53,783 nt of DNA, from NCBI GenBank assembly GCA_002746975.1, contig NVXE01000005.1:59762-113544 (forward strand), written 5' to 3'. Source of the stretch: Bacteroidota bacterium (GTDB taxonomy: Bacteria > Bacteroidota > Bacteroidia > Flavobacteriales_D > Sanyastnellaceae). The notes under the pieces were generated by a model that did no database searches, was not told where the DNA came from, and saw only the letters and a list, made by a program, of their open reading frames with translations. Shown in pieces: positions 27,700 through 36,160 of this stretch. The position numbers and the translations under genes are program-made. The first letter of the stretch is position 1; the number at the start of each line of letters is the position of its first letter.

Positions 27700-28899
27700 A
27701 TGAATAACTCTAACTTCTGCACGATTACAATAAAACCTAAACGACAAGAAAGCATTCTACGTCGTCACCCATGGGTTTTTAGTGGAGCTATAAAAAACAT
27801 TGACGGAAAGCCTAGAGCTGGAGATTGGGTATGCGTAAGAGCAAACAAAGGCGCATTGCTTGGATGGGGGCATTATTCACCAGGCACTTCTATCGCAATA
27901 CGTATGCTTACATTCGGCGAAGACAGACCAGATGAAGATTGGTGGAAGAAGAAGATAAATGAAGCCGTAGATGTGCGCTTGAGCCTTGACCTACTCGATA
28001 ATAAAAGCAATGATACATGTCGTTTGGTATTTGCCGAGGGTGATGGACTCCCAGGTCTTATAGCCGACTTCTATGGCGGGGTTCTTGTGATTCAGTGTCA
28101 CACTCCTGGAATGCATAACGAAATTAAACTCCTATGTAATGCTTTTTCTGAGGCACTAGGATCAAAACTTATTGCTGTTTATGATAAAAGCTCTAAGTCT
28201 CTGGCGAAACACGGGGGAGTAATAAGTGAAGATGGATTGGTTTGGGGTAAAATGCCGGAAAATCACTTCGCAACAGAGTTGGGACATAAATTTAAAATTG
28301 ATTGGGAGAAAGGGCAGAAAACTGGGTTTTTCATAGACCAAAGAGAAAACAGAAACCTTCTTGCAAAATACTCAAAAGGCAAGAAAGTCTTAAATGTATT
28401 TAGCTATACCGGAGGATTCTCCATCTATGCAATGAAAGCTGGAGCTACTGAAGTACACAGTTTAGATAGCTCAGCAAGAGCGTTAGAGGTTTGCGATGAA
28501 AATGTAGCATTAAACAAATTGCCTCTTAAAAATCACAAATGTCTACAAGAGGATGCTGTTGCTTATTTGAAAAGTGACCTAAGCGATTACGATATCATTA
28601 TTCTCGATCCTCCTGCATTTGCTAAAAGAGCATCCGCTCGTCATAATGCTGTACAGGGGTATAAGAGAATAAACCTCAGAGCAATCGAGTCTATGAAGCC
28701 CGGTTCTTTACTTTTCACGTTCTCATGTAGCCAAGCTGTCGATGAAAAGCTATTCACAAACACCATTATTGCTGCAGCTATTCAGGCAAATAGAACTGTC
28801 CGAATACTTCATAGACTACATCAACCTGCAGACCATCCTGTTAGTGCCTTCCATCCTGAGGGTTCGTATTTAAAGGGACTAGTACTAAGAGTTGATTAA
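27700..28899 (+). CDS. RlmI-like 23S rRNA (cytosine-C5) methyltransferase
   Basis: 399 residues. An N-terminal PUA domain (about 1-80, RHPWVFSGAI...GDWVCVRANKG) precedes an EEHEE-like linker and a class I methyltransferase domain: KVLNVFSYTGGFSIYAMKAGA (split, about 228-246), DYDIIILDPPAFAK (motif IV), and a late FTFSCSQAV motif with the catalytic-type Cys context. This is the layout of RlmI, which makes m5C1962 in E. coli 23S rRNA. The exact target nucleotide is inferred. It lies 9 bp after recQ. Confidence 0.88.
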   Translation: MNNSNFCTITIKPKRQESILRRHPWVFSGAIKNIDGKPRAGDWVCVRANKGALLGWGHYSPGTSIAIRMLTFGEDRPDEDWWKKKINEAVDVRLSLDLLDNKSNDTCRLVFAEGDGLPGLIADFYGGVLVIQCHTPGMHNEIKLLCNAFSEALGSKLIAVYDKSSKSLAKHGGVISEDGLVWGKMPENHFATELGHKFKIDWEKGQKTGFFIDQRENRNLLAKYSKGKKVLNVFSYTGGFSIYAMKAGATEVHSLDSSARALEVCDENVALNKLPLKNHKCLQEDAVAYLKSDLSDYDIIILDPPAFAKRASARHNAVQGYKRINLRAIESMKPGSLLFTFSCSQAVDEKLFTNTIIAAAIQANRTVRILHRLHQPADHPVSAFHPEGSYLKGLVLRVD

Positions 28900-28917
28900 T
28901 TACTATTTGAGCTTTTC

Positions 28918-29562
28918 CTAAGGTTGTAATAAGGATTTATTCCAACCTCCACTACCGTCTTTTGTATAAAGCACCCTGTCGTGTAAGCGAGAAGCTCTTC
29001 CTTGCCAAAACTCAACTCGTTCGAATTCGATTCTAAACCCTCCCCAATTTGGAGGCCTATCAATTTTGCTAACACCTTGATATTTATCTGTTACAAGTTT
29101 AAGTGTTTTGTTTAAAGTATCCCTACTATCCAAAGCCTGACTTTGATCTGAAACCCAAGCCCCTAATTGACTTTCTCGTGGACGAGTAGCAAAATAAATA
29201 TCATTATCATCTTCTGAGACCTCATATACAGTTCCTGAAATACAAACCTGTCTTTCAAGTTCTGGCCAATAAAATGTAGCGGCTGCTCTAGGATTGACTT
29301 TTAAATCTTGCGCTTTTGAACTTCCTTTATTTGTGTAAAAAATCAGAGCCTCTCCTTTTATTTCTTTTACCAGAACCATTCTTCCCTTAGGACACCCATC
29401 TGCATTCACTGTTGAAAGGCAGAACGCATTAGCATCTAAAGCGCTAGACTCTATAGCGTTATCAATCCACAACGAGAGCTGTTCTTGAGGAGTTACCAGC
29501 ATATTCTGCACTCGCAATTCGCCTTTAACATAGTCAGTTCTAATAGAATGCATGTTTTTCAT
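28918..29562 (-). CDS. pdxH: Pyridoxamine 5'-phosphate oxidase
   Basis: 214 residues. Family features are present: MVLVKEIKGEALIFYTNKGS (FMN and substrate contacts), AATFYWPELERQVCISGTV, and the C-terminal signature ending NWGGFRIEFERVEFWQGR.SRLHDR. It oxidises pyridoxine or pyridoxamine phosphate to pyridoxal phosphate, the last step of the salvage and DXP-dependent routes. It converges on the RlmI-like gene with 18 bp between stops. Upstream is the PhoD-like lipoprotein gene on the same strand, 63 bp away. Confidence 0.95.
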   Translation of the reverse strand: MKNMHSIRTDYVKGELRVQNMLVTPQEQLSLWIDNAIESSALDANAFCLSTVNADGCPKGRMVLVKEIKGEALIFYTNKGSSKAQDLKVNPRAAATFYWPELERQVCISGTVYEVSEDDNDIYFATRPRESQLGAWVSDQSQALDSRDTLNKTLKLVTDKYQGVSKIDRPPNWGGFRIEFERVEFWQGRASRLHDRVLYTKDGSGGWNKSLLQP

Positions 29563-29625
29563 AACATCTAATTTTATATGTCTTTCAATAAAAGAGCTTA
29601 ACGATAAGTCTACTTAATCTAACAC

Positions 29626-30978
29626 TTACAATTCCTTAGCTTTAAGCGTTTTAGACCAAACCTCTACCCCTGTAGCATCTTTTACTATAATCTCACACGA
29701 CCTATCTTTTCTAGGGCCGAAAAAATTTAATTCCGCGAAATTTCTTATAGGAGTTGATGTTCCATCTAATCTCAGAGTATTCTCTTCTTTAGAGTTATCA
29801 TAGGAATGACTAGTTAATGGAGAAACCGTTAAATCGTGTATTACAGCTCCACCCTCTAACTCTAATCGGCTCATATCCGTACAATGCCTATCTCCCGTTA
29901 AAAAGATCACTCCGTGAATGTGCTCCTCTTCAATCCTATCTATTATTTCTTGTCTTTCAGGAAAATTAGCCATGTTTTCTTGAGTAGCTACGTCGTTTAG
30001 AAACTGTCCTCCTACAGCCACCATTTTAAATGGGGACCTACTTTTATTAAGAGCAGCTATAAGCCAATCAATTTGCTCTTCTCCGAGAACCTTTATCTCT
30101 TGAGTTCGATTATTAGGATGCACTCTTTGGGATCTATTATCAAGAAGAAAGAATTCAATATCATTATATCTGAATGCCGTACCTATATTATTTGCACCAG
30201 AAGGAGCTCCATAACTAGGATTAGCCCAGAAAGTTTTAAATGCTTCTTGTGCCCAATCACGATGAATCCAAGACATATCAGCATCGTTTGGTCCATAATC
30301 ATGATCATCCCAGATAGCATAATTTGGACAAGCCTTTAATAATCCCTGTATTTGAGGTAATGATCTCATATGAGAATAGCGATATAGGTAACCGGTATAA
30401 CTTTGGAAATCAACTTCCCTCAAATATATATTATCTCCTAACCAAAGCATCATGTCTGGTTCAGCTGAGGTTATAGATTCAAAAACCTCGTATTCACCTC
30501 CGTACCCCTTCCCTGGTCTATCATATATAGAATCGTTTATAAATGCACAACTTCCAACAACAGCTTTAAAAGCAGGAGGGTCCATTCTGTAGTCCCAAAG
30601 AGTTTGAGTGGTTATTGTTATTGTATCTCCTAATGCAATTCCATTAGCTACCAAAACAGCCTCGTAATTTCTTCCAGGCTCTAAATATCCCAACTCAAAT
30701 TGAGTACTAAATGCTGTGCTCTCATCAACCTGAACAGTTACAGAATAGGTTATATGCTCATTATCTCCTTTCTCCCAGTATAATACTGATAAGTCTGCTT
30801 TCTTATCCACCTGAGTCCAAATATAAGCGGACCTCATGCTCACATGACCTATCATAGGGCCACTCATAAGTTCAGGTAAAGTTTCAACATCACAACTGCT
30901 TAACTGAGTTTTGCAACCGACAATACTTAAGCTTATAAGGCAAAGTATTGAAAAAAGATAAACTATTTTATTCATCAT
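29626..30978 (-). CDS. PhoD-like metallophosphatase, lipoprotein
   Basis: 450 residues. The N-terminus is a lipoprotein signal (SIVGC, Cys22). An N-terminal fibronectin-like region (about 35-130) precedes a PhoD/purple-acid-phosphatase-like domain with metal-binding motifs: GSCAF, WLGDNIYLREVD, WDDHDYGPNDAD and LTGDRHCTDMSRLE. Such proteins are alkaline phosphatases or phosphodiesterases at the cell surface or in the periplasm. The substrate is not known from sequence. Expected location is a membrane-anchored outer or periplasmic position. Bicarbonate- or phosphate-dependent control is not visible in the short upstream region. Confidence 0.87.
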   Translation of the reverse strand: MMNKIVYLFSILCLISLSIVGCKTQLSSCDVETLPELMSGPMIGHVSMRSAYIWTQVDKKADLSVLYWEKGDNEHITYSVTVQVDESTAFSTQFELGYLEPGRNYEAVLVANGIALGDTITITTQTLWDYRMDPPAFKAVVGSCAFINDSIYDRPGKGYGGEYEVFESITSAEPDMMLWLGDNIYLREVDFQSYTGYLYRYSHMRSLPQIQGLLKACPNYAIWDDHDYGPNDADMSWIHRDWAQEAFKTFWANPSYGAPSGANNIGTAFRYNDIEFFLLDNRSQRVHPNNRTQEIKVLGEEQIDWLIAALNKSRSPFKMVAVGGQFLNDVATQENMANFPERQEIIDRIEEEHIHGVIFLTGDRHCTDMSRLELEGGAVIHDLTVSPLTSHSYDNSKEENTLRLDGTSTPIRNFAELNFFGPRKDRSCEIIVKDATGVEVWSKTLKAKEL

Positions 30979-30999
30979 GCTAAATTAAGGCATAAAAAA

Positions 31000-31019
31000 A
31001 GGGAACCCGAAGGTTCCCT
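31000..31019 (-). terminator. Rho-independent terminator of the T9SS substrate gene at 31077
   Basis: An 8-bp GC-rich stem (AGGGAACC with GGTTCCCT) with a CGAA tetraloop. On the minus strand it ends in a run of seven T. It lies about 60 bp after the stop at 31077 and directly upstream of the PhoD-like gene, separating the two units. Confidence 0.9.
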
Positions 31020-31076
31020 CTTTTTGCTAATAAGTTGCTTTCAATGAAAGCATAAGACTTAAGCTCAATGCAAATC

Positions 31077-32036
31077 TTAACGTGTTACCACGAAGTTAGT
31101 TGCTTGAGAGAAATCCTTATGAATAGCAGTCAATGTGTAAGTACCAGCAGCTAAAGAGTGCTTAATCACTAGACGATTACCTCCAACAACATCTTGTTGT
31201 GTGTACTCGCTTGCAAGAACAATCTTACCAGTTAGGTCAGTAGCTTCAATGATGATGTTCTGGTCACCTAAAACAAGCTCAGAGTCAAACTGCATGCTGA
31301 AAGATGATTCGAATACTGGGTTAGGAAATACGTTAAATTTTGTATCAGCATCTATACCTACTAAACCGTCAGTAGCTTGACCTTCGCAAGAACCGTCGTT
31401 ATATGTTGCATCAGAACTGTAGTTAGCTGCATTAGTATTAGTGCAACCGAAAACTTGAGCGTCTGTTGTAGAGAATGTCAAGTCGTGAGCGCGCCATGTT
31501 CCACCTTCACCATCACGTCCTTGAAGGTTAAGAACACCAGTAGCAGTTCCGTCAGTTGTAAGTTGCATTAAAAGCACCTTGTTACCAACTTCAGCAGCAG
31601 CTTGAACGTCAGTAGGAACAACAAACCAAGCTCCATCAGTAACAGTAAGCTCGTTACCAGCTAGGAAGTTTGTGTAATCAATACCTATAGTCCATAAGTT
31701 ATTGTTTTCGCTGTTATCAGCTCCAACAGTTACCCAGCTATCAAAAGCTAAAGCAGGCTCTAAACCTACAATCGCTTCATTCACATCAAGTGAAGAAGAA
31801 GATCCGAACTGGTGCTGGAAGAAAGTTCCAGTTGTAGCAACGTTTAATACGTGCTCTTCAGCAGCGAAAATCGCGTGAAGTGAATATTGAGCAGAAGGAA
31901 GTACTGCGTAAACACGGTATGTGTTTCCAGGTACAAGCCCTCCATTGTCTACTGCCTCTACTACCAACTCGACGTTGTTAGCGTTAGCTCCAAAGCCCAT
32001 TAAAAGGGCGGCGGTCATTGCAAAAAGATTCTTCAT
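31077..32036 (-). CDS. Probably abundant secreted protein with T9SS type A sorting domain
   Basis: 319 residues. Signal peptide MKNLFAMTAALLMGFGANA. The body (about 20-195) is a single beta-rich domain (GNTYRVYAVLPSAQYSLHAI, DGAWFVVPTDVQ, VLLMQLTTDGTATGVLNLQG) of a type I have seen in secreted marine proteins, with no known function. One GC-type repeat follows (GCTNTNAANYSSDATYNDGSC split over 199-219). The last 85 residues are a T9SS type A sorting domain (FNVFPNPVFESSF ... LAAGTYTLTAI). Codon use leans to AAC, TAC, TTC, CAC and CGT, unlike the neighbours, and there is a strong terminator, both signs of high expression. Exported by T9SS to the surface or medium is inferred. Confidence 0.82.
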   Translation of the reverse strand: MKNLFAMTAALLMGFGANANNVELVVEAVDNGGLVPGNTYRVYAVLPSAQYSLHAIFAAEEHVLNVATTGTFFQHQFGSSSSLDVNEAIVGLEPALAFDSWVTVGADNSENNNLWTIGIDYTNFLAGNELTVTDGAWFVVPTDVQAAAEVGNKVLLMQLTTDGTATGVLNLQGRDGEGGTWRAHDLTFSTTDAQVFGCTNTNAANYSSDATYNDGSCEGQATDGLVGIDADTKFNVFPNPVFESSFSMQFDSELVLGDQNIIIEATDLTGKIVLASEYTQQDVVGGNRLVIKHSLAAGTYTLTAIHKDFSQATNFVVTR

Positions 32037-32305
32037 GAGAATGGGTTTATTATTATCTCGGATTTAGTTATTTATTCAAAATTTATAAAGTCGTTCATCA
32101 GACTTGCGCATAAAGATATAACATTCTTCTCAAAAAACATAACTCTTTTTACGGAGTTTATAAAAAAATGTTCGACGAATGAGGAGAAATAGTCGATGAG
32201 CGATATTTAAACGATTTGGGAATCATATATAAGACGTGGAATATATTAAAAGGTTGCCTGAGGATTATCTTTCTAACTTGCCGATTCAAATAATGCTAAA
32301 AAGTT
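32037..32305. other. 269-bp divergent intergenic region
   Basis: It separates the T9SS substrate gene (-) and paaZ (+) and must contain both promoters. On the minus strand I see TATCTTTA about 75 bases before the start and TATAAATTTTG closer in, each one step from the -7 consensus. On the plus strand TATCTTTC lies about 40 bases before the paaZ start. None is a perfect match and I see no clear operator, riboswitch or coding potential. Confidence 0.35.
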
Positions 32306-34360
32306 ATGAAAAAGCTTGGAAATCTCGTTGAGGATAGTTGGGTTGAAGGAAATGGAGCAGGAACCCCGCTATTTAATGCTATTACAGGTGAAGCAATTGC
32401 CTCAGCAAGTACAAACGGAGTCGATATAGGTTCAATGTATGAATACGCTAGATCAACTGGGGGCTATGCTTTAAGGCGGATGACTTTTCAAGAACGTGGG
32501 AGAATGCTTAAAAAGCTTGCCCTCCACCTTCACAGTTGTAAAGACAAATTTTATAAGGTTAGTTATGCTACAGGGGCAACACGTATTGATAGTTGGATAG
32601 ATATTGAAGGTGGCATAGGAAACCTGTTCGCAAATGCAAGCCTTCGTAGAAAATTGCCAGACTCTACATTTGCTGTTGATGGTGATTTCATTCCTCTTTC
32701 TAAAGAAGGTTCTTTCGGAGGGCATCACATTATCGTTCCGAAGGAAGGCGTTGCCGTTCACATTAACGCATACAATTTTCCTATTTGGGGAATGCTCGAA
32801 AAGATTGCGGTAAACCTTCTTGCAGGAGTACCTGCAATAGTAAAACCAGCAACCGTAACCTCCTTTTTGACTGAATATATGGTGAGAGAAATTCATTCTA
32901 GCGGAATATTACCTAAAGGTTCTTTACAACTCGTATGTGGATCTGCTCGTGATATTCTAGACTTTGTAGATGAAAGAGATGTTGTGACTTTTACTGGCTC
33001 TGCAACTACTGGCAGAAAGCTTAAAGTTCATCCCCAAATAGTTGAAAACAGTGTCCCATTTAACCTAGAGGCAGATTCATTGAATGCTGCAATTTTAGGT
33101 CCTGATGCTGTGCCAGGAACACCTGAGTTTGACCTATTTGTTAAGGAAATACGTAACGAAATGACCGTTAAATGTGGTCAGAAGTGTACCGCCGTTCGTA
33201 GAATAATGGTTCCTGAGAAGCACATTGACGCATTTCAAGATGCGCTAACCACACAACTTTCTAAGACAGTTATAGGAGACCCTTCCGTTGAGGGTGTGCG
33301 CATGGGCTCTCTCGTAGGCCAAACTCAACGCGATGACGTCAGATCGCAAATTGCAATACTAGAGGAAGATGCTGAAATTGTTTTCGGCTCACCAAACGAA
33401 GTAGAGGTAAAAGGTGCAGACTCTAACATAGGCGCATTTATGAGCCCTGTTCTTCTACGAGTAAATAATTCTAGTGATGCATCTAAAGTGCATGAGGTCG
33501 AAGCTTTTGGGCCTGTGAGTACTTTAATGTCTTATAACGAAGTGAGTGAAGCAGTTGCCTTATCGAAAAAAGGAAGAGGATCGCTTTGCTGTAGTATCAC
33601 CACACACGATAAAGATGTAGCCACGGAATTTGTACGTAACGCCGCTTGTATGCACGGTCGAATTTTAGTACTTAATCGAGAGTGTGCAAGAGAAAGCACA
33701 GGCCATGGCTCTCCCCTACCACTGCTAGTCCACGGAGGTCCAGGACGAGCAGGAGGCGGAGAAGAAATGGGTGGTCTTAGAGGTGTTCGTCACTACATGC
33801 AGAGGACAGCCATTCAAGGTCATCCTTCAATGCTTACAGCAATAACTTCTCAATATCAGCCTGGTTCTATACAAGTGGAATCTGAACCACACGTTTTCAG
33901 AAAGCACTTTGAAGAATTAAACGTTGGAGATACAGTAACAACGGCAAAACATACTGTTACTGAAGCCGACATTTCTAATTTCGCTAATGTTTCGGGCGAT
34001 AATTTTTACGCTCACGTCGATGCAACTTCACTCGAGGGCACTATTTTCGAACAACGAGTTGCTCATGGATACTTTATACTTAGTAAAGCTGCAGGTTTAT
34101 TCGTAGATCCTAAAAAGGGACCTGTTCTGTTAAACTACGGAATCGAGGAATGTCGATTTACAAAACCTGTTTATCCGGGATCAACAATTGGAGTTCGACT
34201 TACTGTAAAAGAAAAGATTTCTCAAGAGCGTCGAGAACCTGAGGATGTAGCAAAAGGAATTGTTAAATTCCAGGTAGACGTTTATGATGAGACAGGTGAA
34301 ACCGTTGCAATTGCAACTATTTTGACCATGGTAAAGATGTTGGACCAAAGCCCTGATTAG
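32306..34360 (+). CDS. paaZ: Bifunctional phenylacetate-pathway enzyme: aldehyde dehydrogenase plus oxepin-CoA hydrolase
   Basis: 684 residues, matching the E. coli enzyme in length and layout. Residues 1-520 are an aldehyde dehydrogenase with catalytic Glu255 (NLEADSLN) and Cys294 (GQKCTAVRR), equivalent to Glu256 and Cys295 of the E. coli protein. Residues about 535-680 are a MaoC-type hydratase with Asp565 and His570 (SGDNFYAH). The linking motif GGPGRAGGGEEMGGLRGV is typical. It opens the ring-expanded oxepin-CoA and oxidises the resulting aldehyde in aerobic phenylacetate breakdown. First gene of an operon with an S41 peptidase, GH92 glycosidase and aminotransferase, an odd set. Other paa genes (paaY, a thiolase) are about 20 kb away. 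Confidence 0.93.
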   Translation: MKKLGNLVEDSWVEGNGAGTPLFNAITGEAIASASTNGVDIGSMYEYARSTGGYALRRMTFQERGRMLKKLALHLHSCKDKFYKVSYATGATRIDSWIDIEGGIGNLFANASLRRKLPDSTFAVDGDFIPLSKEGSFGGHHIIVPKEGVAVHINAYNFPIWGMLEKIAVNLLAGVPAIVKPATVTSFLTEYMVREIHSSGILPKGSLQLVCGSARDILDFVDERDVVTFTGSATTGRKLKVHPQIVENSVPFNLEADSLNAAILGPDAVPGTPEFDLFVKEIRNEMTVKCGQKCTAVRRIMVPEKHIDAFQDALTTQLSKTVIGDPSVEGVRMGSLVGQTQRDDVRSQIAILEEDAEIVFGSPNEVEVKGADSNIGAFMSPVLLRVNNSSDASKVHEVEAFGPVSTLMSYNEVSEAVALSKKGRGSLCCSITTHDKDVATEFVRNAACMHGRILVLNRECARESTGHGSPLPLLVHGGPGRAGGGEEMGGLRGVRHYMQRTAIQGHPSMLTAITSQYQPGSIQVESEPHVFRKHFEELNVGDTVTTAKHTVTEADISNFANVSGDNFYAHVDATSLEGTIFEQRVAHGYFILSKAAGLFVDPKKGPVLLNYGIEECRFTKPVYPGSTIGVRLTVKEKISQERREPEDVAKGIVKFQVDVYDETGETVAIATILTMVKMLDQSPD

Positions 34361-34368
34361 AAAGCCCT

Positions 34369-36156
34369 GTGCGTAAACTATTAATCTCATTAATTATATT
34401 ATGCAGTGCATCAACTGTAAGTTATGCTATTACGTGTTCTTATTTAGAAGAAGTATTTGATAGTGATTCTTTAGTAAAAGATACCCAAACGTACCTGAGG
34501 GATTTAGACACTTTATTAATTTGGATTGAAGATCTACACCCACTTCCCTATGCTAGAATTTCTAAAGAAGACTTTCAAATTGCTTTTAATCGTGCTAAAA
34601 AAGAGGTTGAATCGTTGAAAAACGAAAAAGAATTCCTGTACATAGTTTCTGAACTTCTAAAAGAGCTGAGAGATAGTCATACTGGAATATCACTTGGGGT
34701 TTGGTATAAAGAAACCTTAGATAAAACACACAAAACCGGCACATATTTGCCCAAATTAATCAATGTTGATAGTGGGTTGTATGTGATGAGTGATGGGTCT
34801 GGCAATTTATCTTCAGGAGATGAAATTAATGAAATTAATGGATTCTCAAGTAGTGATATTTTTTTCAAAGCACTAAAGCTATCACCCATAGAAGGCAACA
34901 GTTTCTTGAGTAATAACAGAGCTGCTGGAAGGCTCTGTGTCGCCACGGCACTACATGATTCTCCAGAAGGCAGCGACTTATTTATTAACGGAATAGAATA
35001 CCTCCCGATAAAACAAACGAAGAAAAAGAAGAAGCGATTTACTGGTATAAATTGGGATTTTGAGAACGAAATATCTTACCTTAAAATATCGACTTTTTCG
35101 AGCACATTTAATCGCAAATACAGTAAAGCGATTAAAAGAGGGTTTAAAGAACTGAATAAATCAAGAAACAAGAACATCAAGTGTTTGGTAATAGACCTAA
35201 GAGGTAATACAGGTGGGTATTTAAATAAAATGCTTGAAATATTTGACTATCTGCCCGTAGAGAAAAATGTTAGGGTAAAACCTAATTCATATATTTTCAG
35301 GAAAAGTCCAGAATCAAATGAAAGTGTAAGCAAATACTACAAAGGGGTTTATAAAAAAATAGTCGAGAAACGGAGTGATAAAAATGAGGAATTCAGACAC
35401 ATCCGTAAAGTTGCTGAATTGAAAATGGGTGAAATAGACACATTATTTTTTAAAAACACCGAATTAGTGGAACTTGATAAATGGAAAGGTCAAACCATAC
35501 TCCTCATTGACGGAATATCTGCTTCAGCTTCTGTAGCATTTGCATCATACTTCAAAAAATTCAAATTAGGCTACATACTAGGTGAGCCATGTATGGGGCC
35601 ACTCTCGGGAACATTTGGAGACCCTGTACTTAGAGTATTACCCGAGAGCGGAGTAAGCATAGAAATATCTACAGCAAGAATGGTTCTTTTTGATGATTAT
35701 ACAATCGGTTCTCGGTCTATACAGCCCCACAGATGGGTGCAGTGGAGCATCGATGATCTAATAAGTGAAAATGACCCTTTCAATGAGGCTATTCAAGATT
35801 GTATTAACTTTCCAGAGGTAGGACAAATCTCACGTTTACATTTAAAAGAGTCGGAATTATTGTGGACTGAACTAGATAAAGTTTTTTCCAAGGAAAGACT
35901 ATGGGGTGGTGAAGTAAGATCTGCTGTTTGGTCAAAAATATTAAATGCAGATGAATGCATCTCTAAATGCACTGGTGACATAGGGTGTGCTGAAACTGTA
36001 AGAGACTGTGAAGATAGGCGAAATATTGCCATCAAAGTTTCTTTACCTATTTCACTAAGGAGTGTTTTCGATGAGATTTTTTATCCACAAAAACCCGCTG
36101 TTTTACATTTTGGAATACATAATCGAGCGGATTGTAAAGTTTGTAAACCAAATTAG
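34369..36156 (+). CDS. S41-family peptidase-like exported protein
   Basis: 595 residues, starting at a GTG 8 bp after the paaZ stop. Signal peptide MRKLLISLIILCSASTVSYA. An N-terminal helical region (about 25-110) with ELLKELRDSHTGI precedes a PDZ-like stretch (GSGNLSSGDEINEINGFSS) and a tail-specific-protease fold: LVIDLRGNTGGYLNKM, then LIDGISASASVAFASYFKK, where the Ser of SASA is in the position of the S41 nucleophile. A Lys equivalent is not obvious, so activity is uncertain. The C-terminal 150 residues are cysteine-containing and unassigned. Its stop is 4 bp before the GH92 start, so the genes are co-transcribed. Expected location is the periplasm or outer surface. Confidence 0.75.
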   Translation: MRKLLISLIILCSASTVSYAITCSYLEEVFDSDSLVKDTQTYLRDLDTLLIWIEDLHPLPYARISKEDFQIAFNRAKKEVESLKNEKEFLYIVSELLKELRDSHTGISLGVWYKETLDKTHKTGTYLPKLINVDSGLYVMSDGSGNLSSGDEINEINGFSSSDIFFKALKLSPIEGNSFLSNNRAAGRLCVATALHDSPEGSDLFINGIEYLPIKQTKKKKKRFTGINWDFENEISYLKISTFSSTFNRKYSKAIKRGFKELNKSRNKNIKCLVIDLRGNTGGYLNKMLEIFDYLPVEKNVRVKPNSYIFRKSPESNESVSKYYKGVYKKIVEKRSDKNEEFRHIRKVAELKMGEIDTLFFKNTELVELDKWKGQTILLIDGISASASVAFASYFKKFKLGYILGEPCMGPLSGTFGDPVLRVLPESGVSIEISTARMVLFDDYTIGSRSIQPHRWVQWSIDDLISENDPFNEAIQDCINFPEVGQISRLHLKESELLWTELDKVFSKERLWGGEVRSAVWSKILNADECISKCTGDIGCAETVRDCEDRRNIAIKVSLPISLRSVFDEIFYPQKPAVLHFGIHNRADCKVCKPN

Positions 36157-36160
36157 AATA

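Noticed and set aside
36062-36160. The longer GH92 reading frame starting at a GTG inside the S41 gene.
   Set aside because: It adds a non-signal N-terminus and a 95-bp overlap, while the ATG at 36161 gives a good signal peptide four bases after the stop.
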